From Branchiostoma floridae (lineage: Eukaryota > Chordata > Leptocardii > Amphioxiformes > Branchiostomatidae): a stretch of DNA of 64,000 nucleotides. The position numbers were made by a program, and so were the translations under genes. Every line of letters begins with the position of its first letter. Position 1 is the first letter of the stretch. This document shows positions 12,142 through 26,194 of the stretch, piece after piece. The stretch spans positions 16,470,069-16,534,068 of the forward strand of contig NC_049984.1 in assembly GCF_000003815.2 (NCBI RefSeq), read 5' to 3'. The notes under the pieces are model-generated. The model did not search any database. It was not told the DNA's origin and worked only from the letters and a program-made list of their open reading frames with translations.

Positions 12142-13781
12142 TTAGGCCCGCTTCACTTCGACTTCCTTTTCCCCGGTGACCTGCTGGAGCTTGTTGGACG
12201 TGAGGGAAGCCACGATGGTCTTCTTCCCGGCCCTCATAGGTGTCATGAATTCTGTGACAGTGGCTTGTTTCCCAGGCATGATGGTTCTGAAACGAGAACA
12301 GTCGTGATCTTTTTAGTACATGCACATTCATGTTGCGACGGGGCGACGGGAGCAGTTTTGCTGTTCCAAGTAGGCCAATGTGTAGCCATAGGTGCAGAAC
12401 TTGCATATTCGGGACAGTTTCTTTTCTCACTGGCCAAACATTGTGTTTTCTTTCACCAAAAATAGAACAGTCGTGACAGGCAAATTCAAATTGGGGCGAC
12501 AGGTCGTTACAAGTATGCCAGTTGGTATCCGCCGGACTGCCTAGTGGGCACGTGACCCGCTACGTGTTGGGGTCACCTGACCTATATATTCCAAATATAA
12601 CTCAAACCTAGCTCACATTAATAATGGCTGTGAAGTGGTTCAGAAGACTGTGTTACTTTTCACACATGTACAGTGCGACAAAACCTTGTGCCACTACAGT
12701 AGTAACGGAGATGGAAGAAAACTTACCCGTAGTAAATCGCCTTCGGCCTCTGCAGTCCGGGACCCTCGATACGGAACACTGCCTGTGTCAGCTTGACGTC
12801 TAACGGGTTAGTGAACTCCACTCTCACAACCGACTGTTGACCCACGGTCATCTCCGATGGTGCCTGTGCAACATCAGCATAATGTGTTATCGGTGATTCG
12901 TAGATAGAGAGCTTGTTCCAAAAAAAACTTTCGCACAGATGTTCCGCTGTACAACTGCAGAACGTCACAAGTCTCTGTCAGAATCTTTTGGTTGCTGTGG
13001 CTTGCAAAATTTATACTGTAATCATGTAGCCTATTTCGCCAATATATATTGCCGAAAAAGGCAACCACAAAAGTCTGGTAGAGGTTAGCTTGTCACCAAG
13101 ATAGATGCTTTAGAACTTGTAGAAGTACTACCACTACTACTAGTAGTAGTAGTAATGGTAGTAGTAGTAGTAGTAGTAGTAGTAGTTTTAGTAGCAGTAG
13201 CAACATCAGCAGCAGTAGTAGCTGAAGTAGTATTACAAAATGTAGCAGTAGTAGTAGTAGCAGTAGTAGTAGCCGTTGTAGTAGTAGTAGTGTATAGTTT
13301 TATTTCCATAGAACAACAGCCAATTTGCGGCCTGAGGGCCGAATTATCAGGCCTGTTTACATTATGCAAGGACACATAACGTAACATATAGCATCATCAC
13401 TAAACAATACAAAGCGTAAAATTTCTAATACGACAATACACCATCGTTGGACTATTAGAGGACTGGTGGTTTTGAAAAGCAAAGGACAGAAGTGATTTGA
13501 TCTCACCGTGATGACGAGATCAGGGCTGAGGAGACGGATATCGTCTTGCCCGGCCCACACCTGTTTGGTGGTGTCCACGTGAGCCAGCACAAACACCTTG
13601 ACCATGGCCTGCTCAACCAGCTTGTCCAAATACTCCCTCGGAGTGAACGTCATCTTGACAGAGTCCTCTGTGAACGGCAGCAAACGTTTGGTTAGTGGAA
13701 GTTCACACCTAGCATACTGTATACAACTTCTAATCAACCATTTGTGGGGTGATGACAATGAAGGAATTCAACGTCTACGTA

Positions 13782-13819
<38 letters not shown>

Positions 13820-16800
13820 TCCATTACCCTCTGGCCCTAAAGTTAAAAACTGCTTGGGTCCCAGACCTATATCATTAAGAAGAAGTCAAACCTCCCAGTT
13901 AAGTATGTAGAATCATAAGATAGCTAAATAGAATACTAGACACTTGTTACTTTTTAATGTCTATATCATTGCATTACGAGCATAGATTTGTAAATAGAAA
14001 ATAAAAATTATTTCTTTACCTGCCAAAGAGCTATCTATCTTGAAAAGGTACCATATGAAGCCGTCAGGTGATCCAAAATCGTCTTTCATTTTTCATTTTG
14101 CATTTTGCATATCAAAATATCCATCCACAACTTCTCCTAGCCTGTTATGCTTTCCACAAGCAAACGCACTAACAAACGGGACCGAAAACATAATCGTCTT
14201 GGCAAAGACATAAACGTGACTGAATTACCTCCTCCTGCTGCAATTGTCACGTCCTGCTCCAGTTCTCCCAGTTCTGCACCCAGCACGCCGGTGTAGTACG
14301 TGGCGTAGGCAGTCAGGTGGGCAGTGACGTGGCGAGATTCCGAACCCGTGTTCTTGATGGTCAAGGTCACGTTAACGTCTTGACCAACGTAAACCTACGT
14401 GTAAATCCGATGTCATATATAGGTCATTCACACAACCTGTTGCACAACTTAGCCTTTTATAAACCATGTGTAACGTTATATTTCAGCTTTGGGGGAATAC
14501 TAGAACCAGAGCATTTTACATACATAATTCAATGAATTCTAAGAGAACTTTGACAGCAGGGGTCATACCCGTTTTTAGTTTGTCTTTCTCTTCAATGGGA
14601 CACCAATGAAGCCATTACAGCACTTGTGTACACCATCAACATTAAAAAAAGGTCATTTTGATGCAAATGCCAGATGCTTAAAACCTGAAAGTCTTTATTA
14701 TCCCTTTATCCACCGTCAGACATAGCTTATTAGTATCACCTCTTCATCAGCACTGATAGAAAACTCTACGTCTTCATGCGTGATGATACTTTCGTAAGTC
14801 CATGGTGTACTGCCATGCTCCACAGCGGCGCGAACTGCAGCTCGCTCCTGGTCAGTACCTATAGTAAACAGTGTGTTCGCAAGTATTAAGTCTTATCACC
14901 ACAGGATGGAAACCTTTGGGTGACACATGAGTGACCAAATACTATTGGTCATTGATAACATGTAAACTAAAGATCATTGGCAGGTCATTGAAAGACTTGT
15001 AAAATACCATTGGCCATTGGGATTTTCGAAAGATCAATGGCAAATCATTGAAATGCCACTGGTCATTGAGTTCATTAAAAGATCATTGACAGATCCTTGA
15101 AAGACTTGTCAAATTCCATTGGTCATTGAGATCATTGAAATATCATTGGCGGAACTTTGCCAAATGTCATTGGTCACATCATTGACAGATCGTTGACAGA
15201 TCATTAGAATACTTGTCAAATGTCATTGGTCGCATCATTGACTAGCCTGTGTTTACACAATCTCTCACTGGCTGGGGTTAATTACCCCTTCTCGAGGCGG
15301 CAATTGTATGGTCGGCCGCTAGGGGCGTGATTTTAGTCAGGCTACATCATTGACAGATCGCTGACCGATCATTGAAAGACTTGTCAAATGCCATTGGTCA
15401 CATCATTGATAGATTATTGAAAGACGTGTCAAATGCCATTGGTCATTCAAATCATGGACAGGTAATTGACAGATCACTTAACGACTTGTCAAAAGAAACT
15501 GGATGCATCCCTGTGTTACAGATATTGCTCTGCTCAACAGAAACAAGAGAATCTACCTTCCTGATGTTTGTAGTTCTCTGTGACGTCTTCTCTCACGTTG
15601 AGGCCAACTTGCTTGGTGCTGATGTTGAATCCTATAGATCTCTTCTCATGTCTCAGATAATCATAGTAACCCCACTCGGTCTCCTAAGAGGAGAGATAAA
15701 CAATTCAAAACATTGAAGAGCAATGTTACGAATAAGTCTTCTGTCGATGTGTTTCTGCAGATGAGTTGTACGTACACGCGCAGGAGCTGCGATCTTGCAA
15801 CAACCGTTCGTGACTTGGTACAGTCCTTTACGAACAACATTAGATGCATTAATCTTCATCGTTCAGATTCATATTTATCATTTATACATTTTGAAGGACG
15901 TCATTACTTCATGACTACATGAACATATTTATAATCTTTCCTTTATGATGTTTACGATACATCCTTCACTGCCATGTTCTATGAATGATTCAAATTGAAA
16001 ACTTCACCTTCCAGTACACCTTGTCCGCGTTCACTTCGGCAAACACGAATTTGGTGTCGTACGGCAAGTAAACCTGTCCGTTTTTAACGGCAACCACAGG
16101 GCACGGACCGCATTGGAACACTCCTGCAAGAGACGTAGAGATCAACTTGTGATACAAGATATCTTAGGAAGCTTCTCACAGCCTCCAACTTGTCAAATTT
16201 GAATCTTAGACATGGTATGTCTAAAAGGCGTATTTCAGTATAATACAAGAAAATAAATTAAATTTTGGTTTGCTAAGCCTGTCATGAACAGCCGAATATG
16301 ACCTCCATGGTGAGAGTTACATGTAGTTCTGAGTAGGTTCATCTGTGATTGCATGTATATTGGGATTTGATCGTCGGGGTGGCCTACTGGTCTGAAGTAG
16401 CCGGCTACAATTTTTAGCAAATCAAACTCGGGACAGTCACTTCAGATGCGATCAGAGGAGCAAACAGTAACTGGAATAGTGTGAACTCTTGGCTGCTCCC
16501 AACCCAGAGCCAACTTTGGTTGGGGAGTGATCGGGAGCAAAGTCATGGACATGGGAAGGCCCTGAATGATTTGTCAGGGGCTTAATTGGTTTAAATCTTC
16601 TCACCTTCGCTTGTTTCCTGTGGAGTGGAGTCCACCACCTGCCAACCTCCGTACCCCGGGGGGAGGTCGGGCCGGGCCATCCAAGCCTCGTTCCACACGT
16701 GGAAGTTCCTACGGAGACGAAAATATAGCAGTATTTATCCCTTACTCGATAGATCTTTTAACAGTTTCAATTGTTTCATTGATTTATCTGTGCCTGTGGT

Positions 16801-19800
16801 TCGTCGGTGAGGTCGAATCCTAGTCTTAAAAAATTGGTCTGCACTAGCCGATATTATGTTTGTCACATCAATCTCGAAAATGTAATTTTCGTCTTAGATG
16901 TCATAAGATATCATGCTTAGAGGCTCTCTAATGAAAGTTCTGCGATGCAACGTTTAGCTGTTTGGGGCGGCTTCTATCAATCATAAACTCACAAGCCTCG
17001 CTTTAGCGTAAGATCAAGGGCAATCTCGGTCGACTTTGCTCTCGAGGGCCCGCGGGAGCACTTTCAAAATGGCCGCCAGAACTGGAAACGGGCGTATTTG
17101 ATTTTTTTTTCGTATTCAGAAAATATCTTCTCTACAAAGACCAGGAACAGCTGCATAGACTTGCTGTGTGTAATGATGTGCTTGCTTGTTAGAAATGAAG
17201 ATTGTTCGTACAACGTGTCAACTCAGTCAAAATGAGGATTAAACTAGAGTTCCACGAACACATACCTTTGCCAAATAAACCAGGTTTGTTATGAAGAATG
17301 ATGTCTGTAGACAAATGCGTTACTCATTTCATTATCTTTATAATTATATGCTTGGAGTTGGTTTATAAAATTTCGGCATTTATTATGCAAATTAGATCCC
17401 AAGTTACAATCAATTGATATCAAATTGTATCAAACATTACGTAAGGTATCAGCATACCAAAAATCATGGTGATCCTTTGATCCATTCTTGACTTATTCTC
17501 TTTCAAAGCCTTTAAATTCACCTCTTACTCTCTTCCCTCTTTCTCAGTTACCTGTGACAACTTTGAAAGTACTATAATGAATGCAGTGGATTTGTGAACT
17601 TTTCCTAATCAATTATGCAAATTAGCTGTTAATTTGCATAATGAGTATTATATTATATAAGTCTTCACTTAGGCTATTTGCATGCCAAAAATCATGAAGA
17701 TCCATCAACACGTTCATATTTTCTCATTAATGATGCAAATGAGATCGTGCATGATAAATATGTATTTACGTTTCTCTCTTTCTCAGCTACATATGTGACA
17801 AGTTTGAAAGTCCTATCATGGAATGTAGTGGATTTATAAAACGTCCTCATTAATTATGCAAATTAGCTATTGATTTGCATAATTGGTATCTCATTATGTA
17901 GGTCTTCACTTACGCTACCTACATACCAAAAAAATGATGATCTGTCAACATGTTCATATTTTCTCATTAATTATGCAAATGAGGTCATAATTTGCATAAT
18001 TGATATCTATTGACATTTCTCTCTTTCTCAGCTACATATGTGACAAGTTTGAAAGTCCTATCATAGAATGCAGTGGTTTTATAAACTTTCCTTATTAATT
18101 ATGCAAATTAGCTGTTGATTTACATAATTAGTATCTCATTATGTAAGTCAACACTCATTCTATCTACATACCAAAAATCATGAAGATCTGTCAACACGTT
18201 GTAGAGTTATTCCCGTCCAAAGTTTGAAAGGAAACCGGCGCCTGCAGTTCCAAAAAAGCCGCTAGGGGGCCCAAACTCACAGCACTTACTCTCTACCCCG
18301 AGGGCTATCAACCCTTAAAAAATCATGACCTCAGCATGTCCAGAACACCAGATATAAAAAAAAATGAGTATCCGCTGCAGTACCTTAGCAAGCCGCTAGG
18401 GGGCCCATTATCGAACTTGACCTTCGTTTTCCTGACCCCTACCCACCTACCAAATATCAACAGGATCCATCCAAGGCTTCTCGAGTTATGCTGTTGACAC
18501 ACAGACACACACACACACACAGACACACAAACACGCCCAAAACATAACCTTAGCCATTCTGGCAAAGGTAATAAACGTAACAGGAGGTGCCCCAACATGG
18601 TACGCTTTTTCTTGCGCTCAAACTCATGGCGCTCCATCGCTAGTTGCCTGAGAGTGGTCAAATTTTGATGACTGAATCTTCTACACATAGATTTGAACAA
18701 CATACTTGAATAAGAAATGCATTCATGTGGTTCATGAACCTTTCGCGCTGCGTGTTAAAAGCGGCAAACATTGTGAGACAATTTCGTGTATGTAACCTTC
18801 CAATTTTGTGCTACGCTGGACAGTGTGCCTAACTTGGTACGCTTTTTTTACATTTTGCTCTCTTCAGAAGTAAGTGGTAAATTTAAGTACACAGAAAAAA
18901 ATTAATAGCATGATATTTTAGCTTTCTTTTGACAGTAAAATCGTGACTGTATGTACTTCTTGTCTCACATGAGGAAGGCTGTACCTTGAACAATCCAGCT
19001 GATGTTTTTACGGGCAATGGGCTGAATGCACTGATTGTGAATGCCCGACTAAAAAAACATTACGAAAAAACGACACCGCCAACATCAACAAAACTCTGTC
19101 TGCTCAATAGGAAAATATCATCTACATCTCTAGCTCTCTATCAAGTCTTATTTTCATAGACAGCACGAATCATTTGTTACAGTCAAATAAACCTTTGGAG
19201 CGTTCTCTAGTCTGCCACCTTCACGGCCACACTCCCTTGGGAGCACAATGGTGGCAATGTTCATGTCGCTTCCTTTTGGTTGCTTTTCTACTCAACAAAC
19301 ATTTGAAGACCCATATTCATAGTGTTTTATGGAGTTTTATTTATGTGTATCATGGCAGTTGTGTGACTGCTTGGAAGAGTTTGTATAGTTAGCGACACGA
19401 GCCGCCAATACGCAGAGGCCGGTGACAGCAGTGATTCAGCACTGTCAACATTAATGTTAGAATTCTGTTTAAAAAAAACATGAAGTAAATATGTTAAAGT
19501 ATACTTGGAATGCAAATTAAAGCTGTGTGCATGGACTTGGTTTATTTACCTTTGTAATCAGCATAGTCAGTGGCAACAAACACGGTGTACTTATGGATAA
19601 CAAAATCAGCAAAAAATCAGTGCCATCTTACGACGGGAACCATCTTAGGGCAGCCCCCGTTATGACTTAAAGTGATAAATATGTCTGTTTCATGACAACG
19701 ATTTTTTCTCACCAGACAGAATCTTCTGAGTCCACGGGGTAGCCGAGTTTGTTGAAGTAATTGTCGATGGTCATGGACACGTCAGTGTCGTGTGCCGACT

Positions 19801-22800
19801 GGAAGTTGGTGATGCTTCGGGCGGGGATTCCCAAACAGCGGAGCACTGGAGAGAAAAACAACATTCTTGATTGAATCGGACTTATAGCGGCCGCCAACAT
19901 CCAGTCGGCCCCTAGAAGGGGAGGGGCCAGGTACAGCCCCAGCCTATTAGCGAGTGTTATACGCACTAGATGGCACTGAATCGTTAACAAATCGGTTGCA
20001 GCACAAGGTGTGTGCCGGCAATACGTTTTGACAGCACTACTACTGTCTTGATCAATATATGACAGCACTATGTTTGTGACAGCACTACAGCCGTCACAAT
20101 CCTTATTGTTGACAGTACTAAGTTTGCAAGTAGGCCTCAATACTATCACTACTTCTATCACTACCATCATGATGGTTTATATATTTGACGCGCTACATCT
20201 GTGATTGTTCATATCAAGGCATATGGTTGATAGCATAATGTTTGTGACGACACTTCTACTGTGATAGTCCATTGTCTTAGACAGTACAATTTGGGACAAC
20301 ACACTACGTCTGCCACAACACTCTGTAAGAGCCCAGAATCAGTGACAACGATCATTCTATGACACCAGTATGCTTATGGCATTTACGTCGTGTGACGATC
20401 AGAAAAAAAATATTTTGCCCGTGCGTACCCGTAGTGAGGACACCGGAGAAGACCCAGCACTGCCCGTAACGCACCGGCCGGCGCTCCGTGCCCCACTGCC
20501 GCAGAATATCCACGCTGCCGTTCCACCCAGTTGGCGGGGTCCCCCAGGAGTAGTCACCCGACCAGTTGCCCTCCAAGACTCCATTTTCGTCCGCACTATT
20601 GACCTGCACCAACGAGGGACGATACCAAAGATGACACCTGCCTTATCCACAGATATATTACAGTGCTTGTATTAGCTATGTAGAGCTTACCTATGAAAAT
20701 ATTCAATCAGCTGCAACAAATGCAACAGCTTCACCCATCTTCATACCTGCGTAAAATATCCATATTTTCTCGTATGTTCGTTAAATTGCAAATCAGCATT
20801 CTGTCCATTGATCAATTTCTATTGCCCTTCGACGAACATGACTGGCGTATTGGAAATGCAAACATAAACAGACAGACTGTAATTCTCCCTGAATTAGTAG
20901 GCAAGTTCATTGACCCGATGACCTGGAATGTCTGTTAACTGTCATACAAGGTTTACGAATTACAAATTCTGCCAACTCTGAAGTCAACTACCTGTCAGTC
21001 TCACAACTGACCTAATGTCCTCCACTTCCTGTGTATGCGGTGGGACGTAACTAACATAAGAATATAGCTACAAAAATACTACAGACAAACAAACAATATT
21101 AAAATTTAAAACAATATTAATACCTCTGGTGGTGAAGATAGAATGCCGAACAACTCACCAATTTTGACATTGCTCTGCTGACGCTCACCGCGCTCCCCCG
21201 GGACTGCGGACCGAGTCCCGACTTTTCCAGCAACAGTAGAACGACATCGGGGATTCCAGGTTCAAACTGAGGGTAAACAATTTTCAAAAGTCTTGAAAAC
21301 TAGATTATAATGAAATCAATATATATATAAATATTTGAAACTCGTGGCAAAACTCCTTCATCTGACAGCTAATTTGGCAAGCTGAAACACCCTACTTCTG
21401 GTTAATCGTGAATATGATTTGGTTTTTAGGAAATCTTACGCTTTTAGAAAATTACGTTTTTTTATGTTGTAATCATAATATGTATGTTTACCTAACGTGT
21501 GAACATGTTACATGCAAGCAATGCTGTCGATTCAGTCAATGGCTGTATCAAAGGAATAAACTTAAACTGAATAGAATTTGAATAGTGTTTGCTTTCCATA
21601 ACAATTCAACATAGATAATGTTTGGATGTCTTCCTGCCATATTTATTTATTATTTTCACTCCGCGTACCGTAGGTACGCTTCGAGTGAAAATATTGTTTT
21701 CGTACCGTTTCTTCTTTCTTTCTTTCTTTCTCCTGTCACGACCTTTAAAGTGATTCCTCTCCGTCGTTCTTGAACCGAATGACCTGAAATTTGGCACAAG
21801 TGTACCTTGGGCCAATACCCTCGGACGTTTTTTTCTGTTTTTTGATAGATACTTTTAAAATGATTTTATGGATGTTTTTAGGTGGTGTTTTGACCGAACT
21901 TTATAATTGTGCCTCCCGTGCCCAGGTATTAAACCCAAGGGACCCGAAATTTGGTATGATACTGCGTGAGATACTTATCAAAAGGACCCCGGTATTATTT
22001 TTGGCCAAAAGTCACCTCAAAATGATATAAAAGCCAATTTGGCGGGGTATCTACGCATATTTTCACCGAGCTCGCGTTTCCCGCGTGTAACCATATATGG
22101 TCGCGTTTCCACGTGCGTCCGTTGTACCATATATGGTTATAGACGTTTCCGCGCGTGACGTAACCTGTTTACCTGCAGCTGTGCATTGTGGCTGATTGAA
22201 TTTAGAAGGGAACCAATATGCGCCCGACACTTAGCGGAAGCGATGACCTGATTGGTCAGCTCGGGTACAGCCAATGAGGAAGGGTCTTTCAACTTAGCGG
22301 CTGGGAGTACAGATATGTCGCCGGGAAGAAGTCCGTTTAAAGTAAGTGTACTGTTTATCTTGAAATTGGCAACAATGCACAAACGCAGTAACGAATTTGG
22401 GTAACTTGTCGTCGTTATTGTGTAGTTTTTGTTTGATGTGCCCACGTTTAGAGTGTCGGGTTAAGCGACACTGGGTGTCAGAATGCCGCGGTAAGTGGGA
22501 GCGAACGCATGGAATATTGTTGGGCTTTGCAGTGACTGAGACAGTACTAGTATTGTAATATCAAGACAAGCTTTATTGACACGACAAAAAGTACAGTCAA
22601 TTTTGTATGGCCAACTTTAAACTGCAAAAAAAAAAGAATACAGAGTACATGTATATCTTACAATTCTACCAATTACACATTACAATATGATGCTACTAAT
22701 TATCTATGAAAAGTGTACAGTAGTTCTCTTCCATAGTATATAATAGTACAGATTTTCAGGGGCAAATAAACTAGTACAAACGTTACACTGTTGTGAATTG

Positions 22801-25800
22801 TCCATTCAGGTTGGTTGTACAAGAATATATGTAATCAGGTGTGGCTTTTTTTCTAATCAACAAACAAAAGTATCTTCCTTTTACTCTGGGTGGCAGTACA
22901 TGCAATTACACAAAGGAAATACTAATTATTGTAATCTATTCTATTTTCTACTGGAGGAAGAGGATACATCACCAGGACTGTTGTACAGACAGGTGGGGTT
23001 GTGCCTTGATAGAAGGTGTCAATTTGACAGTGCTAAATTCATTATTGGCCGGCCCGGGTGCTGGAACTCAACTAATTCCACGAAGTCTGGCCTGACAGAG
23101 AACACAATAGTCAACTGGCTACAAAGGTGGCACCAACAGACACCAAGGAGAGGATAGCAAAGTCACGTGCAAGAAGTGTTCCCACATACATAATGAAACT
23201 GTGACAGAAACACCAGCTTGATGTATGATTAGGCTATTTGGGACAATATTGTAACTATTAAACTAAGTGACAATTAGAGATATTATAATACCAACCATGA
23301 GTTCAAACATTGTATTTCATGACAGACATGAATAAGTTTTTATGACTTTTCAGACACCACGTCATGGTATATGCTGTGTAATTTGATAATGCACTGTACT
23401 ATAAACAGTTAATCAGAATAACTAAATAATCATAAACTGATTAGTTTATGTGGAAAATAAATGGGATGTTAAGGTTACAACAGACGTACAATAATTGCAT
23501 TTGCTGCATCCTTTTTTAGACAAAAAGCATGCAAAACATTTAGATATATAAAACAGACTTCGTGCAAACGCACAGTGGCTAATTAGCTTTGTTCATCAAT
23601 ATAATGTATAAGCTGATTAACTCTAAGTATAAAAACAGAATGCGATCCTTTTTGTCTGAATGCAATGTGCATAACTTTATATGTATTTGTAATGATAATG
23701 TAATTGCAGTGCAGCCATGATATCCAATTGGATTTTTTTAAATCGCACTTCGCTAAAAACGGCTAATAAGCATATCTTGGTAAAGTCCCGTTTGTGACAT
23801 TTTTTTTTATTGAAGTAAAACGGTGCCTGCTTTGTTAATGTGTGAAACATTAGCATGCTGTTTGCGTGTTGTAATAAAGAAATAAAAGTTTGATTACCGT
23901 ACAGTACTACTAATAGTATAGTAGCACCGTAGTTCCGGGTCATTATCACATTGGATTTATTTTTTCAAGTTCAATTTTGGAAAAGTCAATTTTTGCATAA
24001 AGGGTATAGCGGAGTGAAAATAGCTGAATTTGCTCCTAAGCAAATACCGGCCTTTCTAGTTTATCTATTTATTGATATATATATTGTTATGCATAATTCG
24101 AAAGAAAGAGAAGAAGGAAGATTTTGAGTTGAACAAATCAAAAATACATTACCTGTCCAAAGTTCCACCCCCGTTTGCCAATGCGGTAATAGTTCCCGAA
24201 GAACTGGCACCCATACTCGTTCAGCACGTACTCCTCCAGCTTGGTGTTGTCATCAAGGTACGTCAGGTCGTCTAGAAATGTATGTTTTGTGTGTTTTGTT
24301 CTCTTTGTCAGTCATATGGTAGTGATACATCTGTTGTGATTGGACGTACTTTTGTGGCTTTCATTCAGCGATAGAATTGAATTGACGACATAGGCATACG
24401 ACATATTTCCAAACCGGGGCCCGACCGGCCAGCTTTCGGAACGTAAAGGATAACACCAAACTACACACAACGTATAGAGAATAATCGTAGGCATTATTTC
24501 TGTATGTTACATATGCATTTCTATTTTTCGTTTCCACAAACTGCCCAGCCGGGCCCCGGTTTGGAAAAGTTACTACCTTTGCACCAGGGGTTGAAGAGGA
24601 CGACGACGTTGCGAATGTCGACCTTTCTGCTGCGGGACCTCTCACCTGCCAACTCCGTCTCAACAACCACGTGATACCTGCCGACAATGGCGTTAGCAGG
24701 TGACGTGATACTCACCTGTGGGAGAAAGAAAACAATTTCTTTTGTAACTGAGTGAATGTTGCCTCCATCAAATTGGCCAGCAAAAAAGGTAGTCCGAACG
24801 CCTTTCTGAGGTCGTAGGGGCAGTGGGCCGTTATTCACTGTATCCAGAGCACTAGGGTAGAGCCAATCCCTCTCCTTCCACCGCCCTTTACCACCCCCCC
24901 CCCCCCCACACACACACACACACACACAAACTAAGTCCCAATTTCATGCCTGGTTGGAATGAGTGTGTACACGAAGCCTCTGGACCAAACTCCCTAACCC
25001 TTACGCCAACACGCATCGACCATAAGTAGTATTCGTCTTTCTTTTGTGCCCACGATCATTATGTTGATCATTATGTCAATCTCCTGTTAACGTCCGCCGA
25101 AGCTAGGTACTCATTTTCACCTGAGCGAACTCGGGACTTCCTGGGCCTGAGCCCAACGCGCTACCGATGACGCCACGCGATCTCAAATAGTCGTTGTATT
25201 AACGCACAATATCAATTGTTTTGCACATTATCAATAACATAGCGCCCAAAATCTAACGATATGAAATGCCCTTTTTTCTTATTATTAGTAGAATAATGTA
25301 CATATTCCGATGTTGCCTTCTATGAAAAATTATTTTAATATCCACTTTGACATTCTGTCCGTCTGCCTTCTCCACTGCGGCGCTCCACTCGCCTTCCTTC
25401 AGGGCGTCTCCAACAGGAAGGCGTAACAGCGTGTCTTTACTCGGCAGCGGGTTATTACCTAAAGATGCACATGTAAGCTTTCAGTCCAATAGTCCTTATT
25501 ATTTTAATCAAGATCATAAAAATGAAATACCACGTTACAACAAGTCAACTGAAAATGAAAATATATACCTAGAAATAAACACAAATCATGCAAAAGACTC
25601 TCATTTTTAAGCGTTTTTACTTCTATATCAAATTTTGGTTGCTGAAAACTGCCCTGTTAGGGTCCCGGTTTGGAAATGTGGCATAGTCATTAAGATGGAA
25701 ATCTACAAACTCTGGAATACTGAAAACATGACTTCAATTCTTTTATATGTCTGAAATGGCCCTGTATAGGTAAAGTTTGGGTTTTCTCTTGTGATATAAA

Positions 25801-26135
25801 AAAAAAAACTCACCATACTGAAACTCGATCAGCAGCTTGTCCTTCTCCAGGTCGACTTCCCTGTCAAAAAGTAGTCCCACAGAGAACGGCTGACCACGCC
25901 TAACAACGTTGTTCTCCAGAAACTCCTCCGCGTGGTGAGCAGGTCCATTCTCATTCACGTGGAAGATGAAGTTCCCCAGCGTCAGCGGACGGTCTGTTGC
26001 TGTTTATGGAGATTGAGTAAAACGATGAACATAAAATTTCATGCATGCCCATAGGCAGGGAAGAAGTAGCCTGGACTCCAGCCGTTTTCGCTTTTGTCCC
26101 CAAGGTGAGCAAGGCTGGACTCCAGGCTAGGAGGG

Positions 26136-26194
<59 letters not shown>

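Noticed and set aside
18323-18703. 126-codon minus-strand ORF
   Set aside because: Falls within the terminal-inverted-repeat element shared with 6672-7680, where the frame is not conserved.
22798-23157. 119-codon plus-strand ORF with [10 protein letters not shown]
   Set aside because: No ATG or acceptor of good quality and no recognised domain; mentioned only as a possible later exon of the nested-gene candidate.
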